Program-made: the position numbers and the translations under genes
DNA from: Pseudomonas sp. Irchel 3E13
GTDB taxonomy: Bacteria; Pseudomonadota; Gammaproteobacteria; Pseudomonadales; Pseudomonadaceae
Assembly: GCF_900187455.1 (NCBI RefSeq)
Contig: NZ_FYDX01000015.1
Location: 143,367 to 207,366 of the forward strand
Direction: 5' to 3'
Length of the DNA stretch: 64,000 nt
Shown here: positions 55,353 to 63,875 of the stretch, one piece after another
Numbering within the stretch: the first letter of the stretch is position 1
Layout of the letters: each line of letters opens with the position of its first letter
Notes under the pieces: generated by a model
What the model was told of the DNA's origin: nothing
Databases searched by the model: none
The model's input: the letters and a program-made list of their open reading frames with translations, nothing else

Positions 55353-56248
55353 AGGACTACTCCTTCGTGGGACAGGATGTCGTAGGACAGGTCGGCATTG
55401 ATGCGGATCTTGCCGCGGCGATGGGCCCAGCAGCCGGTGGACACCGCCACGCCGATGGTCGAGGGGTGGCGCGCCGAGGACTCGATGTTCACGCCCATGA
55501 CGCTGCTGTTACCGGTCAGGCCTTGCGGGCCGATGCCGATTTCGTTGAGGCCGTCTTCCAGCAGTTGCTCCATCAGCGCGGCGTTTGCGTTGGGATGGCT
55601 GGAGTCCACCGGGCGCAGGATCGCCCGCTTGGACAGGCGTGCCGCGGTCTCCACCGAGGTCGACACGCCAACACCGACCAACAGTGGCGGACAGGCGTTG
55701 ATGCCGCGGGAGGTGATCACGTCGAAGACGAACTCGGTCACGCCTTCGTAGCCTTGGCCGGGCATCAGTACCTTGGCCGAGCCGGGCAGGGTGCAGCCGC
55801 CACCCGCCATGTACACGTCGACGATGGCGTAGTCGGCGTCGGGGATGATTTCCCAGTCCAGCCACGGGATTTTCGAACCGGTGTTGGTGCCGGTGTTTTT
55901 CTCGTCGAACGTCTCCACCGCGTTATGCCGCAGCGGGCCCTTGATGGTGGCCTCCAGGGTGGCGTTCTGCATGATCCCTTCCAGTTCGCCGAGCAGCGGG
56001 AAACGCGCGCCGGCGGCGATGAAGTACTGGATCACCCCGGTGTCCTGGCAGCTCGGACGGTCGAGCTTGTCGGCGTAGTCCTGGTTCTCGGCCATCGAGT
56101 CATACACGGCGATGGCCAGTGGGTTGGTTTCCGCGGCGCGCAGCTTGGCGGTTTTTTCCTTCACGTCTTTGGGCAGGCGCTTGCCGATATAGGCGGTGAA
56201 TTTCGCCATGGTGTCGGTGAGCGATTCAACAGCTGCTTCTCTATCCAC
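55349..56248 (-). CDS. ttdA: L(+)-tartrate dehydratase alpha subunit
   Basis: 299 residues from a GTG at 56248 with an aaggag site 7 nt upstream. Fe-S dehydratase alpha fold: 'RPSCQDTG' and 'GGGCTLPGSAKVLMP' and 'STGCWAHRRGKI' carry the three cluster cysteines. 'GIGPQGLTGNSSVMGVNIES' matches E. coli TtdA closely. The enzyme is oxygen-labile in E. coli. It is co-transcribed with dctA upstream and ttdB downstream. Confidence 0.92.
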   Translation of the reverse strand: MDREAAVESLTDTMAKFTAYIGKRLPKDVKEKTAKLRAAETNPLAIAVYDSMAENQDYADKLDRPSCQDTGVIQYFIAAGARFPLLGELEGIMQNATLEATIKGPLRHNAVETFDEKNTGTNTGSKIPWLDWEIIPDADYAIVDVYMAGGGCTLPGSAKVLMPGQGYEGVTEFVFDVITSRGINACPPLLVGVGVSTSVETAARLSKRAILRPVDSSHPNANAALMEQLLEDGLNEIGIGPQGLTGNSSVMGVNIESSARHPSTIGVAVSTGCWAHRRGKIRINADLSYDILSHEGVVL

Positions 56249-56296
56249 TTTTGTTCTCCTTACTGCATCACAAGGCGGTTTTCCGGGTAGCGGCGT

Positions 56297-57634
56297 TCAT
56301 GCGCCGCTGACGGTGGTTGCCGGTTTCACGGTCTGATTCAACGCGGGGGATTCTTCTGTCTGGCACTGCTGCCGGGGCTCCGCCTGGCCATCCAGCACGC
56401 GGTTCATTCGTTCGGTATCGAGGGCGCCGACCCATTTGGCGATGGCCAGGGTTCCGACCGCATTGCCGATGGTGTTGGTGATGGCGCGGGCTTCGGACAT
56501 GAAGCGGTCCACGCCGAGCAACAGGACCATGCCGGCCACCGGAATGCTGCCGAGGGAGGCGAGGGTGGCGGCCAGTGTTATGAAGCCGGAGCCGGTTACT
56601 CCCGCCGAACCTTTGGAGGTCAGCAACAGCACGCCGAGGACGATCAACTGGTCGGTGAGGCTCAGCGGTGTGTTGGTGGCCTGGGCAATGAAGATCGCCG
56701 CCATGGTGTAGTAGATGCACTGGCCATCGGGGTTGAAGGTCAGCCCGGACGGGATCACCAGGCCCACCACCGGCTTGGACACGCCGACGTTCTCCAGCTT
56801 GCCCATCAACTGTGGAACCACCGATTCCGACGAACTGGTGCCGAGTACGGTGAACAGCTCTTCCTTCAGGTACTTGAGGAACTTCCACAGGCTGAAGCCG
56901 GACAGCCGCGCGACGAAGCCGAGGACGATCGTCACGAACAGGAAACAGGTGACGTACATGGTCGCCATCAGCTTGCCGAGGGAGACGATCGAGCCCAGTC
57001 CATACTTGCCGACCGTGAAGGCCATGGCGCCGCAGGCCGCCAGTGGTGCGACCCGCATCACCATGCCGACGATATGGAACATGCCGTGGGAGAACGACTC
57101 CAGCACATCCACCACGGGTTTGCCGCGTGGGCCCAGGTGCGCCAGGGCGATGCCGAGCAGCGTCGAAAACAGCAGGATCGGCAGGATCTCGTTCTTGGCG
57201 AAGGCGTCGGTCACGCTGGCGGGAATGATGTGCAGCAGGAAATCGGTGAAGCTGCCGGAGCCGGCAGCCGCGGCCGAGGTGTAGCTGGCGATGCTCTTGG
57301 TATCGAGGGTCGCCGGGTCGATGTTCATGCCCTGGCCGGGCTGTACCAGATTGACCACGACCAGGCCCAGCACCAGGGCGAACGTGGACAGCACTTCGAA
57401 GTAGATCAGCGCTCGCGCACCGACCCGGCCCAGCTCCTTCATGTTCTCCATCTTGGCGATGCCGAGCACCACCGTGGCGAAAATGATCGGCGCGAAGACC
57501 ATCTTGATCAGTTTGATAAAGGCGTCGCCCAGAGGCTTGAGGTCAACGCCGACTTCGGGCCAGAACACACCGAGCGCAATGCCGATGGTCACGCCGATCA
57601 GAACCTGGACATACAGCTTTCCTAAGAATCGCAT
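56297..57634 (-). CDS. dctA: C4-dicarboxylate:cation symporter DctA
   Basis: Inner-membrane dicarboxylate symporter of 445 residues with the 'SSSESVVPQLM', 'PSGLTFNPDGQCIYYTMAAI' and 'GVLLLTSKGSAGVTGSGFI' motifs of the family's hairpin loops and substrate helices. The ATG at 57634 (ggag site about 11 nt upstream) begins 'MRFLGKLYVQVL', as in other DctA; the longer frame is non-coding leader. First gene of dctA-ttdA-ttdB-oad, so its main job is probably tartrate uptake, though DctA usually carries succinate, fumarate and malate. Confidence 0.92.
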   Translation of the reverse strand: MRFLGKLYVQVLIGVTIGIALGVFWPEVGVDLKPLGDAFIKLIKMVFAPIIFATVVLGIAKMENMKELGRVGARALIYFEVLSTFALVLGLVVVNLVQPGQGMNIDPATLDTKSIASYTSAAAAGSGSFTDFLLHIIPASVTDAFAKNEILPILLFSTLLGIALAHLGPRGKPVVDVLESFSHGMFHIVGMVMRVAPLAACGAMAFTVGKYGLGSIVSLGKLMATMYVTCFLFVTIVLGFVARLSGFSLWKFLKYLKEELFTVLGTSSSESVVPQLMGKLENVGVSKPVVGLVIPSGLTFNPDGQCIYYTMAAIFIAQATNTPLSLTDQLIVLGVLLLTSKGSAGVTGSGFITLAATLASLGSIPVAGMVLLLGVDRFMSEARAITNTIGNAVGTLAIAKWVGALDTERMNRVLDGQAEPRQQCQTEESPALNQTVKPATTVSGA

Positions 57635-57789
57635 GGCCGTTTTTCTCCGCTTTATTGTTGTGAGTCGGATTTTTTTGTTGGCGGCCGGGCTCGCTGTCGG
57701 CGGCGAGGCAGCGCCACCGGCCGAGAGCCCAGATTTCGTGTGGGTAATCACGGGGAGCAAAGTTAAAGGTTTTTCTGAAATGTGGTAAT

Positions 57790-57811
57790 ACAATGAAATT
57801 AACTACATTGT
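57790..57811. promoter_or_regulatory. LysR-type dyad between dctA and lysR
   Basis: ACAATG, 10 nt (A/T-rich), CATTGT: a symmetric site of the size LysR proteins bind. It is 16 nt upstream of the lysR ATG and 156 nt from dctA, in the only A/T-rich part of this divergent gap. Confidence 0.55.
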
Positions 57812-57827
57812 TTACCTGAGGTTACTA

Positions 57828-58754
57828 ATGAGTCCGGTCTCGGAATTGGCGTTTTTCGTCCAGCTAGTGCGCCTGGGCAGCCTCGCGGCGACGGCGCGGG
57901 AGCTCAACCTGACCCCGCCGGCGGTGTCCAAGCGCCTGGCCCTGCTTGAGCAACGTCTAGGTGTGCGCCTGCTCAACCGCACCACCCGCAGCATCAGCCT
58001 CACCGCCGAAGGCGAGCTGTACCTGGTCAACGCCCAGCGCATCCTCGGCGAGATCGAAGAAATGGAGCAGCAAGTCTCCAGCAGTCGCGCCGAGCCCAAG
58101 GGGCTGTTGCGGGTCAACGCGCCGCTGGGTTTCGGCCGCACCCATGTCGGGCCGGCGATTTCTTCGTTCGTCAGGCGCCACCCGGAAGTGGAGGTACAAC
58201 TGCAATTGACCGACCGGCCGATCAACCTGCCGGACGACGCCACCGACGTTGCCATTCGCTTTGGCGAGTTGCCCGACTCACGGCTGATCGCCCGCAAGAT
58301 CGCCAGCAACCGCCGCCGCCTGTGCGCCACGCCGGCCTACCTGGAACGGCATGGTCATCCCGAGACGCCGAAGGATCTGGCGCGGCATAGCTGTATTGTC
58401 TTGCGCCAGAACGACCTGGCCTTCGGTGCCTGGCGTTTCAGTCGCGGCAAGCAGTCGGAGTCGGTCAAGGTGCACGGCGGGCTTAGCACCAACGACGGTG
58501 AAGTGGCATTGAAATGGGCGCTGGACGGTCACGGCATCCTCATGCGCGCCGAGTGGAACCTGGCGCGCTACCTGCGCTCCGGGGACCTGGTGGAAGTCCT
58601 GGGTGATTACGAGACACCGCCCGCGGACATCTACGCCGTGTATCTGGAGCGGCTGAATCTGTCGGCCAAGGTGTCGTTCTTTATCGAACACCTGCGCGAG
58701 TTCTTCCGGCGCAACGCCGATGGGCCTGAAGACAGCCTGGCGGCCTGGCAATGA
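57828..58754 (+). CDS. LysR family regulator of the tartrate operon
   Basis: 308 residues. HTH 'GSLAATARELNLTPPAVSKR', then 'RLLNRTTRSISLTAEGELYL' and an effector domain of the TtdR/DmlR type ('GFGRTHVGPAISSFVRRHPE', 'RLCATPAYLERHGHPETPKD'). Divergent to dctA-ttdAB-oad with a dyad in between. By position it should activate that operon with tartrate or a related acid. A ctgagg site is 7 nt upstream of the ATG. It is similar to the LysR beside the 2-hydroxycarboxylate module at 7765, so both may sense related acids. Confidence 0.88.
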   Translation: MSPVSELAFFVQLVRLGSLAATARELNLTPPAVSKRLALLEQRLGVRLLNRTTRSISLTAEGELYLVNAQRILGEIEEMEQQVSSSRAEPKGLLRVNAPLGFGRTHVGPAISSFVRRHPEVEVQLQLTDRPINLPDDATDVAIRFGELPDSRLIARKIASNRRRLCATPAYLERHGHPETPKDLARHSCIVLRQNDLAFGAWRFSRGKQSESVKVHGGLSTNDGEVALKWALDGHGILMRAEWNLARYLRSGDLVEVLGDYETPPADIYAVYLERLNLSAKVSFFIEHLREFFRRNADGPEDSLAAWQ

Positions 58755-58893
58755 GCCAAGGAAAAATATCTTCCACGCACAGGAAAAACCTCTCCTGGCG
58801 GCCAAGCCGTCATCCGGCGTCTACGGTAAGGTGACAGCTTCATCGACCACACCGCTGCGGGACGGAGCCGGCAGCCGGCCAGGAGAGGTTCAC

Positions 58894-59802
58894 GTGGCTT
58901 CCTACACCCTGCGACAACTCAAGTACTTCGTCACCACGGTCGAGGCCGGTAGCGTTGCCGAAGCCTCGCGTCAGCTCTACATTGCGCAGCCTTCGATTTC
59001 CACGGCGATCAAGAGCCTGGAAGAAAGCTTCGGCGTGCAACTGTTCATCCGTCACCACGCCCAGGGCGTGTCCCTGACGCCCAGCGGCAAGCGCTTCTAC
59101 AGCAAGACCAAATTGCTCTTGCAGATGGCCCGCGAGTTCGAGCAGAACGCCCTGGCTGACAACGACACCGTGGCCGGTCAAATCGATATCGGCGTGTTCG
59201 AGACCGTCGCGCCGCTGTACCTGCCGCGGCTGATCGCAGGTTTTCGCCAGCGCTATCCCGGCGTCGATATCCGCATGCGCGACGGCGAGCAGCAGGAACT
59301 GATCCAGGGCCTGACCTCGGGCGCTTTCGATCTGGCGTTTCTCTACGATCACTACCTCGACAACACCATCGAAACCGAGCCGCTGATGCCGCCGCAGAAA
59401 CCCTATGTGCTGCTGCCGCAGAAGCACCGTTTCGCCGGCCAGACCCAGGTCTCGCTGCGTGACCTGTGCCCGGAACCGATGATCCTGCTGGACGTGGCGC
59501 CGAGCCGGACCTACTTCGTCAGCCTGTTCAACGACCTGGACCTGACGCCGAATATCGTCTTCAGCTCGCCATCGATCGAGATGGTGCGCGGCATGGTGGG
59601 GCAGGGCTTCGGCTTCTCGTTGCTGGTGACCCGGCCGAGTTCCGAATGCACCTACGACGGGCAGAAAGTGGTGGCGGTGGAGATAGCCGAACCGGTGGAA
59701 CTGTCCGGGCTGGTGACCGCCAAGCTGAAGCGGGTGCAGTTGACCCGGCCGGCGCAGTTGTTTGTGGATTTCTGTCGGGAAGAGTTGGCGCGGTTGAGCT
59801 GA
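58894..59802 (+). CDS. LysR family regulator, CbbR/Cbl-like
   Basis: 302 residues from a GTG at 58894, with an aggagagg site 5 nt upstream. HTH 'GSVAEASRQLYIAQPSISTA' and an effector domain with 'FRQRYPGVDIRMRDGEQQE'. The frame open upstream from 58720 has no ribosome site and is rejected. It is of a different subgroup from the previous LysR, so it probably controls the RidA/flavoprotein or DUF1028/ArgE genes to its right. A REP pair follows. Confidence 0.85.
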   Translation: MASYTLRQLKYFVTTVEAGSVAEASRQLYIAQPSISTAIKSLEESFGVQLFIRHHAQGVSLTPSGKRFYSKTKLLLQMAREFEQNALADNDTVAGQIDIGVFETVAPLYLPRLIAGFRQRYPGVDIRMRDGEQQELIQGLTSGAFDLAFLYDHYLDNTIETEPLMPPQKPYVLLPQKHRFAGQTQVSLRDLCPEPMILLDVAPSRTYFVSLFNDLDLTPNIVFSSPSIEMVRGMVGQGFGFSLLVTRPSSECTYDGQKVVAVEIAEPVELSGLVTAKLKRVQLTRPAQLFVDFCREELARLS

Positions 59803-59816
59803 TGGCTGCTTTGCGG

Positions 59817-59885
59817 TCCATCGCGAGCAAGCTCGCTCCTGCAGTTCACAGCACGCACTGTAGGAGCGAGCTTGCTCGCGATGGA
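59817..59885. repeat. Paired REP elements
   Basis: Facing copies 'tccatcgcgagcaagctcgc' and its reverse complement with about 18 nt between. They lie between the convergent lysR and ridA-like genes, as a likely two-way stop. Confidence 0.9.
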
Positions 59886-59910
59886 TCACAAAGCAGCCCC
59901 CAATAAATGG

Positions 59911-60321
59911 TTACTCCGGAATTACTGCAATCACATCAATCTCCATCAGCCACTCCGCCTGCGCCAACCCCGCCACCACCAGCCCGGTGGAAATCGGGAA
60001 CACACCTTTCAGCCATTTGCCCACTTCGCGGTAGACCGGCTCGCGGAAACGCGGGTCGGTGATGTAGGTGGTGGTCTTGACGATATGCGTCATGTCCGAG
60101 CCCGCTTCTTCAAGCAGTTGCTTGACGTTTTTCATCGCCTGTTCGGCTTGCGCGCGCGGGTCGCCGAGGCCCACCAGGCGGCCTTCGAAGTCGGTGCCGA
60201 CCTGGCCGCGAACATAGACGGTGTTGCCGGCCCGCACGGCCTGGCACAGGTCATTGTCCAGAGTCTGGTTGGGGTAGGTTTCCTTGGTGTTGAACATGCG
60301 CACGCGGGTGTGAGTAGGCAT
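59911..60321 (-). CDS. RidA family protein lacking the catalytic arginine
   Basis: 136 residues of the YjgF/RidA fold ('VYVRGQVGTDFEGRLVGLGD', 'KNVKQLLEEAGSDMTHIVKT'). In true RidA deaminases the C-terminal part has 'FPARSCV', whose Arg binds the enamine/imine acid; here the position reads 'FPISTG' (108-113), so Arg is Ser. It belongs with the Rid4-7 groups, which need not have imine deaminase activity and are often in catabolic operons. It abuts the flavoprotein gene: its start overlaps that gene's last base. Confidence 0.85.
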   Translation of the reverse strand: MPTHTRVRMFNTKETYPNQTLDNDLCQAVRAGNTVYVRGQVGTDFEGRLVGLGDPRAQAEQAMKNVKQLLEEAGSDMTHIVKTTTYITDPRFREPVYREVGKWLKGVFPISTGLVVAGLAQAEWLMEIDVIAVIPE

Positions 60322-61640
60322 CAGTTGACTCCCATGAGGTCGGCTTTGGCAGTGGAGGATTCGCTGGTTTCAGGGGCCTGGCGCTGGTCGCGGTCGCGGT
60401 AGGCCAGGTAGGTACGTTGAGTGGCGATGTGTCCGGCGACATGCTTGGCGTCGTGCCACACGCCCCAGATGAACGACGAACCACGACGCGACAGCCACGG
60501 CAGGCCGACGAAGTACACGCCCGGCTCGGCGGACACGCCGCGCTGGTGCTTCGGTTTGCCGTTGGCGTCGAAGGCATCGACTTTCAGCCAGTTGAAATCC
60601 ACGGCGTAGCCGGTGGCCCAGATGATCGAGGTGACGCCGGCGGCGGCCAGATCCAGTTCGAGAGTCGGCGCCGTCACGCACTCGGGGTCGGCCAGGCGGC
60701 GACGGGCTTCCGGCTCCAGCGGCAGCTCAAGGCCGTTGCGCTCGACGTAGGCGTCGGCGGCATCGAGCAGGGCCAGGTAGTTTTCGTCGCCACGGCGGAT
60801 GTTGTCGGCCAGGTTGTCTTCGAAGCGCACCACGCCGTTGTCGAACGAGCGGGTCAGGCCGACCAGGTTCATGCCTTGGTGGGCGAGGGCGCGGAAGTCC
60901 ACGGTGTGGCCGCCGCGGGCGCCGCTGACGGCGATGGTCACGTGCTCGCGGCCGGGTTTGGCGATCTCCGCGTCCCACTCGCCCAGCACGCCCAGCCACC
61001 AGCAGAAATCACGGTTGCGGTAGCTGCGCGGCGGCCGGTCGTGGGCACCGACGGAGAGGTAGACTTTGCGCCCGGCGCGCATCAGTTCGTCGGCGATTTG
61101 CACGCCGGATGAGCCGGCGCCCACCACCAGCACGGCGCCTTCGGGCAACTGCTTTGGGTTGTAGTAGGCGGCGGAGTGGATCTGGTGCAGGCCGGCGTCT
61201 TTCGGCGCGATCGGCGGAATCACCGGCCGCTGGAACGGCCCGGTGGCGGCGACCACGCGGTTGGCGCGGATCACGCCTTCGCTGGTGTCGATGGTGAAGC
61301 CCGGACGGTCAGCGTTGCGCACCACGGATTTGACCTCCACACCGGTGCGGATCGGCAGGTCGAACTTGCGCACATAGGCTTCGAAGTAATCGGCGACCTG
61401 GTCCTTGCCGGCGAAGGCGTCCGGGTCGAGGTCGAATTCCAGGCCCGGGAAGCGGTCGTGCCAGACCGGGCCGTTGGCCACCAGCGAGTCCCAGCGCCCG
61501 CTGCGCCAGGCTTCGGCGATGCGGTTGCGCTCCAGCACCAGATGCGGCACGCCGAGTTTGCTCAGGTGTTCGCTCATGGCCACGCCGGCCTGGCCGGCGC
61601 CGACCACGAGGGTATCGATTTCGAGGTTGTTCAAAGTCAT
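60321..61640 (-). CDS. FAD/NAD(P)-binding monooxygenase-like flavoprotein
   Basis: 439 residues. Two Rossmann motifs: FAD 'TLVVGAGQAGVAMSEHL' near the N-terminus and NADPH 'VLVVGAGSSGVQIADELM' in the middle. 'ATGYAVDFNWL' is the closing ATG motif. Of the CzcO/flavin monooxygenase type, without a clear Baeyer-Villiger or FMO fingerprint. The ATG at 61640 is used; an upstream TTG at 61646 is possible. First gene of a two-gene unit with the RidA-like protein, divergent to DUF1028-ArgE. Probably oxidises a nitrogen- or sulfur-bearing small molecule; substrate unknown. Confidence 0.82.
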   Translation of the reverse strand: MTLNNLEIDTLVVGAGQAGVAMSEHLSKLGVPHLVLERNRIAEAWRSGRWDSLVANGPVWHDRFPGLEFDLDPDAFAGKDQVADYFEAYVRKFDLPIRTGVEVKSVVRNADRPGFTIDTSEGVIRANRVVAATGPFQRPVIPPIAPKDAGLHQIHSAAYYNPKQLPEGAVLVVGAGSSGVQIADELMRAGRKVYLSVGAHDRPPRSYRNRDFCWWLGVLGEWDAEIAKPGREHVTIAVSGARGGHTVDFRALAHQGMNLVGLTRSFDNGVVRFEDNLADNIRRGDENYLALLDAADAYVERNGLELPLEPEARRRLADPECVTAPTLELDLAAAGVTSIIWATGYAVDFNWLKVDAFDANGKPKHQRGVSAEPGVYFVGLPWLSRRGSSFIWGVWHDAKHVAGHIATQRTYLAYRDRDQRQAPETSESSTAKADLMGVN

Positions 61641-61760
61641 TTTCAAGCCCTGTCTTCGAGACGTTGTTGTCCAGGGCGGTCGTCGAACCGCCGTTGCCTG
61701 GGGCCAGACTAGGGACGGGCGGTTTTTCGCGAAAATAGTAATTAGCGAGGGATTGCCGAC

Positions 61761-61791
61761 AAAAAAACGAAGGCCCGGCGCTACGGGCCTT
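61761..61791 (-). terminator. Terminator-like hairpin upstream of the flavoprotein gene
   Basis: Stem aaggccc / gggcctt (61770-61791) followed, on the minus strand, by seven T. It lies 120 nt before the flavoprotein start in the same orientation, so it is either an insulator against antisense transcripts or an attenuator. A possible promoter (TATTTT, about 61733-61738) lies downstream of it. Confidence 0.5.
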
Positions 61792-61922
61792 GCGGCGGGC
61801 TAGGCAGGTTTTTCCTATGCCCGGAGCATATTTTTAATCGTTTTCCTGTTGCTGGACGTCCCGCACCATCTGCCCCAACAGCCGCAATCAGTGGCCGCGC
61901 GGGCGGCCCTCAAGGAGCACAC

Positions 61923-62600
61923 ATGACCTTTTCCATCATCGGACGCTGCGCGGAATCCGGGCAGCTCGGCATCGCCATCAGTTCTTCCAGCATCGCTGTC
62001 GGCGCGCGTTGCCCGTGGGTACGCGCGGGCGTGGGCGCGGTGTCCACGCAGAACATCACCCTGCCGGCGCTCGGCCCACAGATTCTCGACCTGCTGGAGG
62101 GCCAGCAACTCGCGCCGGGCATTGCCCTGGAGCGGGTGTTGGGGACCAACGGCTGGAGCGAATATCGCCAGGTCACGGTGATCGACAGCAATGGCCAGGT
62201 GGCGCTGTTCACCGGCCAGGAAGCCCTCGGCGTGCACAACGCCCTGGCTGGCGAACAGTGCGCGGCGGCGGGCAATCTGCTGACCAGCCGCGAGGTGATC
62301 GAGGCGATGGTCACGGCTTTCGAAAACAGCCACGGCCTGCTCGCCGACCGCCTGCTGGCGGCCATGCACGCGGCGATGGCGGCGGGCGGCGAGGCCGGGC
62401 CGGTGCATTCGGCGGCGCTGAAAGTGGCGGGCGAACTGACCTGGCCGCTGGTGGACCTGCGGGTCGACTGGGCCGACGAAGACCCGATCGGCCAGCTCGA
62501 TGCACTCTGGCAGGCCTACCGGCCACAGATGCAGGATTACGTCACCCGCGCCCTCGACCCCACCGCCGCGCCCAGCTACGGAGTGCCGGGCGATGAGTGA
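61923..62600 (+). CDS. DUF1028 family protein, Ntn-hydrolase-like
   Basis: 225 residues beginning 'MTFSIIGRCAESGQLGIAIS', the classic DUF1028 start in which a Thr follows the initiator Met. Also 'VSTQNITLPALGPQILDLL' and 'PIGQLDALWQAYRPQMQDY'. A strong aaggag site is 7 nt upstream. It overlaps argE by 8 nt. DUF1028 proteins are often beside amidohydrolases, RidA proteins and transporters in catabolic clusters. The biochemical role is not known to me. Confidence 0.85.
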   Translation: MTFSIIGRCAESGQLGIAISSSSIAVGARCPWVRAGVGAVSTQNITLPALGPQILDLLEGQQLAPGIALERVLGTNGWSEYRQVTVIDSNGQVALFTGQEALGVHNALAGEQCAAAGNLLTSREVIEAMVTAFENSHGLLADRLLAAMHAAMAAGGEAGPVHSAALKVAGELTWPLVDLRVDWADEDPIGQLDALWQAYRPQMQDYVTRALDPTAAPSYGVPGDE

Positions 62601-63756
62601 CACCCGCAGCCGCGAGCTGTTGGGCCGGCTGATCGGTTTCGCCACGGTCAGCCGCGAGTCCAACCTCGAATTGATCACGTTCATCCGTGATTACCTGGCC
62701 GGGCATGGCGTGGACAGCGAACTGTTCCACAACGCCGAAGGCACAAAGGCCAACCTGTTCGCCACCCTGGGTCCGCGGGATCGGGGTGGCGTCGTGCTGT
62801 CCGGGCATACCGATGTGGTGCCGGTGGACGGCCAGGCCTGGACGGTGGCGCCGTTCGCGATGATCGAGCGCGACGGCCGCCTGTATGGCCGTGGCGCCGC
62901 CGACATGAAGGGCTTTATCGCCTCGGTGCTGGCGGCGGTGCCAGCGTTTCTCGCCGAGCCGTTGCAGATTCCCGTGCACCTGGCGTTTTCCTATGACGAA
63001 GAAGTCGGCTGCCTCGGCGTGCGCTCCATGCTCGTGGCTCTGGAACAGCGTCCGCACAAGCCGCTCATGTGCCTGATTGGCGAGCCCACCGAGCTCAAGC
63101 CGGTACTCGGCCACAAGGGCAAGCTGGCGATGCGTTGCCAGGTGCAGGGTGCGGCCTGCCATTCGGCTTATGCGCCCTATGGCGTGAACGCTATCGAATA
63201 CGCGGCGCGGCTGATCGTCAAACTCGGCGAGATCGGCGAGCGACTGGCGCGTCCCGAGCTGCATGACGCGCGTTTCGACCCGCCATTCTCCACGGTGCAG
63301 ACCGGGGTGATCAAAGGCGGCAGGGCGTTGAATATCGTGCCGGCGGAGTGCGAATTCGACTTCGAAGTCCGGGCCTTGCCGGGCTTCGATGCGCAGACCG
63401 TGGCCGATGAACTGGGCGCCTACGCCGAGGCCGAACTGTTGCCGAAGATGCGCGCCGTGCAGGCGGAAACGGCGGTGCGGTTGCAGCCGTTGAGTGCTTA
63501 TCCGGGGTTGGCGACACCGGCTGACAGTGAAGCGGCGCGGGTGTTGGCGCTGCTCAGCGGATCCAGTGAATTCGGCACCGTGGCTTTCGGCACCGAAGGC
63601 GGACTGTTCGACCAGGCGGGGATCCCCACGATGGTCTGCGGGCCGGGCAGCATGGACCAGGGGCACAAGCCGGATGAGTTTGTCAGCCTGGAGCAGTTGC
63701 AAGGGTGCGATGCGATGTTGATGAGGCTGGTGGGGTATTTGCGACAGCCTGCTTGA
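62593..63756 (+). CDS. argE: ArgE-like M20 deacetylase
   Basis: 387 residues, zinc-dependent M20 peptidase family of the acetylornithine deacetylase type. Metal and catalytic motifs: 'VLSGHTDVVPVDG', 'LYGRGAADMKGF', 'SYDEEVGCLG' and 'GEPTELKPVLGHKG'. The ATG at 62593 overlaps the DUF1028 stop. Because Pseudomonas makes ornithine mainly by ArgJ transacetylation, this copy is probably a catabolic N-acyl-amino-acid deacylase matched with DUF1028 and the flavoprotein rather than an arginine-synthesis enzyme. A strong terminator follows. Confidence 0.85.
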   Translation: MSDTRSRELLGRLIGFATVSRESNLELITFIRDYLAGHGVDSELFHNAEGTKANLFATLGPRDRGGVVLSGHTDVVPVDGQAWTVAPFAMIERDGRLYGRGAADMKGFIASVLAAVPAFLAEPLQIPVHLAFSYDEEVGCLGVRSMLVALEQRPHKPLMCLIGEPTELKPVLGHKGKLAMRCQVQGAACHSAYAPYGVNAIEYAARLIVKLGEIGERLARPELHDARFDPPFSTVQTGVIKGGRALNIVPAECEFDFEVRALPGFDAQTVADELGAYAEAELLPKMRAVQAETAVRLQPLSAYPGLATPADSEAARVLALLSGSSEFGTVAFGTEGGLFDQAGIPTMVCGPGSMDQGHKPDEFVSLEQLQGCDAMLMRLVGYLRQPA

Positions 63757-63761
63757 AGGAT

Positions 63762-63787
63762 AAAGCGCCGCTTGCGGCGCTTTTTTT
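63762..63787 (+). terminator. Rho-independent terminator of the DUF1028-argE operon
   Basis: aaagcgccgc / gcggcgcttt stem followed by a T run, starting 6 nt after the argE stop. Confidence 0.92.
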
Positions 63788-63805
63788 GCTCCGACTGAAC
63801 GGCCC

Positions 63806-63830
63806 TTCGCGAGCAAGCTCGCTCCTACAG
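63806..63830. repeat. REP element
   Basis: Single copy 'ttcgcgagcaagctcgctcc' between the argE terminator and the insertion element. Confidence 0.85.
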
Positions 63831-63844
63831 AGTCTTGAGCCGCG

Positions 63845-63861
63845 CCCCAAAAGTTGGACAG
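63845..63861. mobile_element. Probable right end of an IS3-family insertion sequence
   Basis: ccccaaaagttggacag, 15 nt beyond the transposase stop, has the look of an IS3-family terminal repeat. The other end is outside the window, so neither its limits nor a target duplication can be checked. Confidence 0.5.
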
Positions 63862-63875
63862 TAATTGTGTAATGG

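Noticed and set aside
54744..56248. A class I fumarase split in two
   Set aside because: Lengths and motifs match two-subunit tartrate dehydratase, with a 4-nt overlap typical of ttdA-ttdB and a C4-dicarboxylate carrier in the operon.
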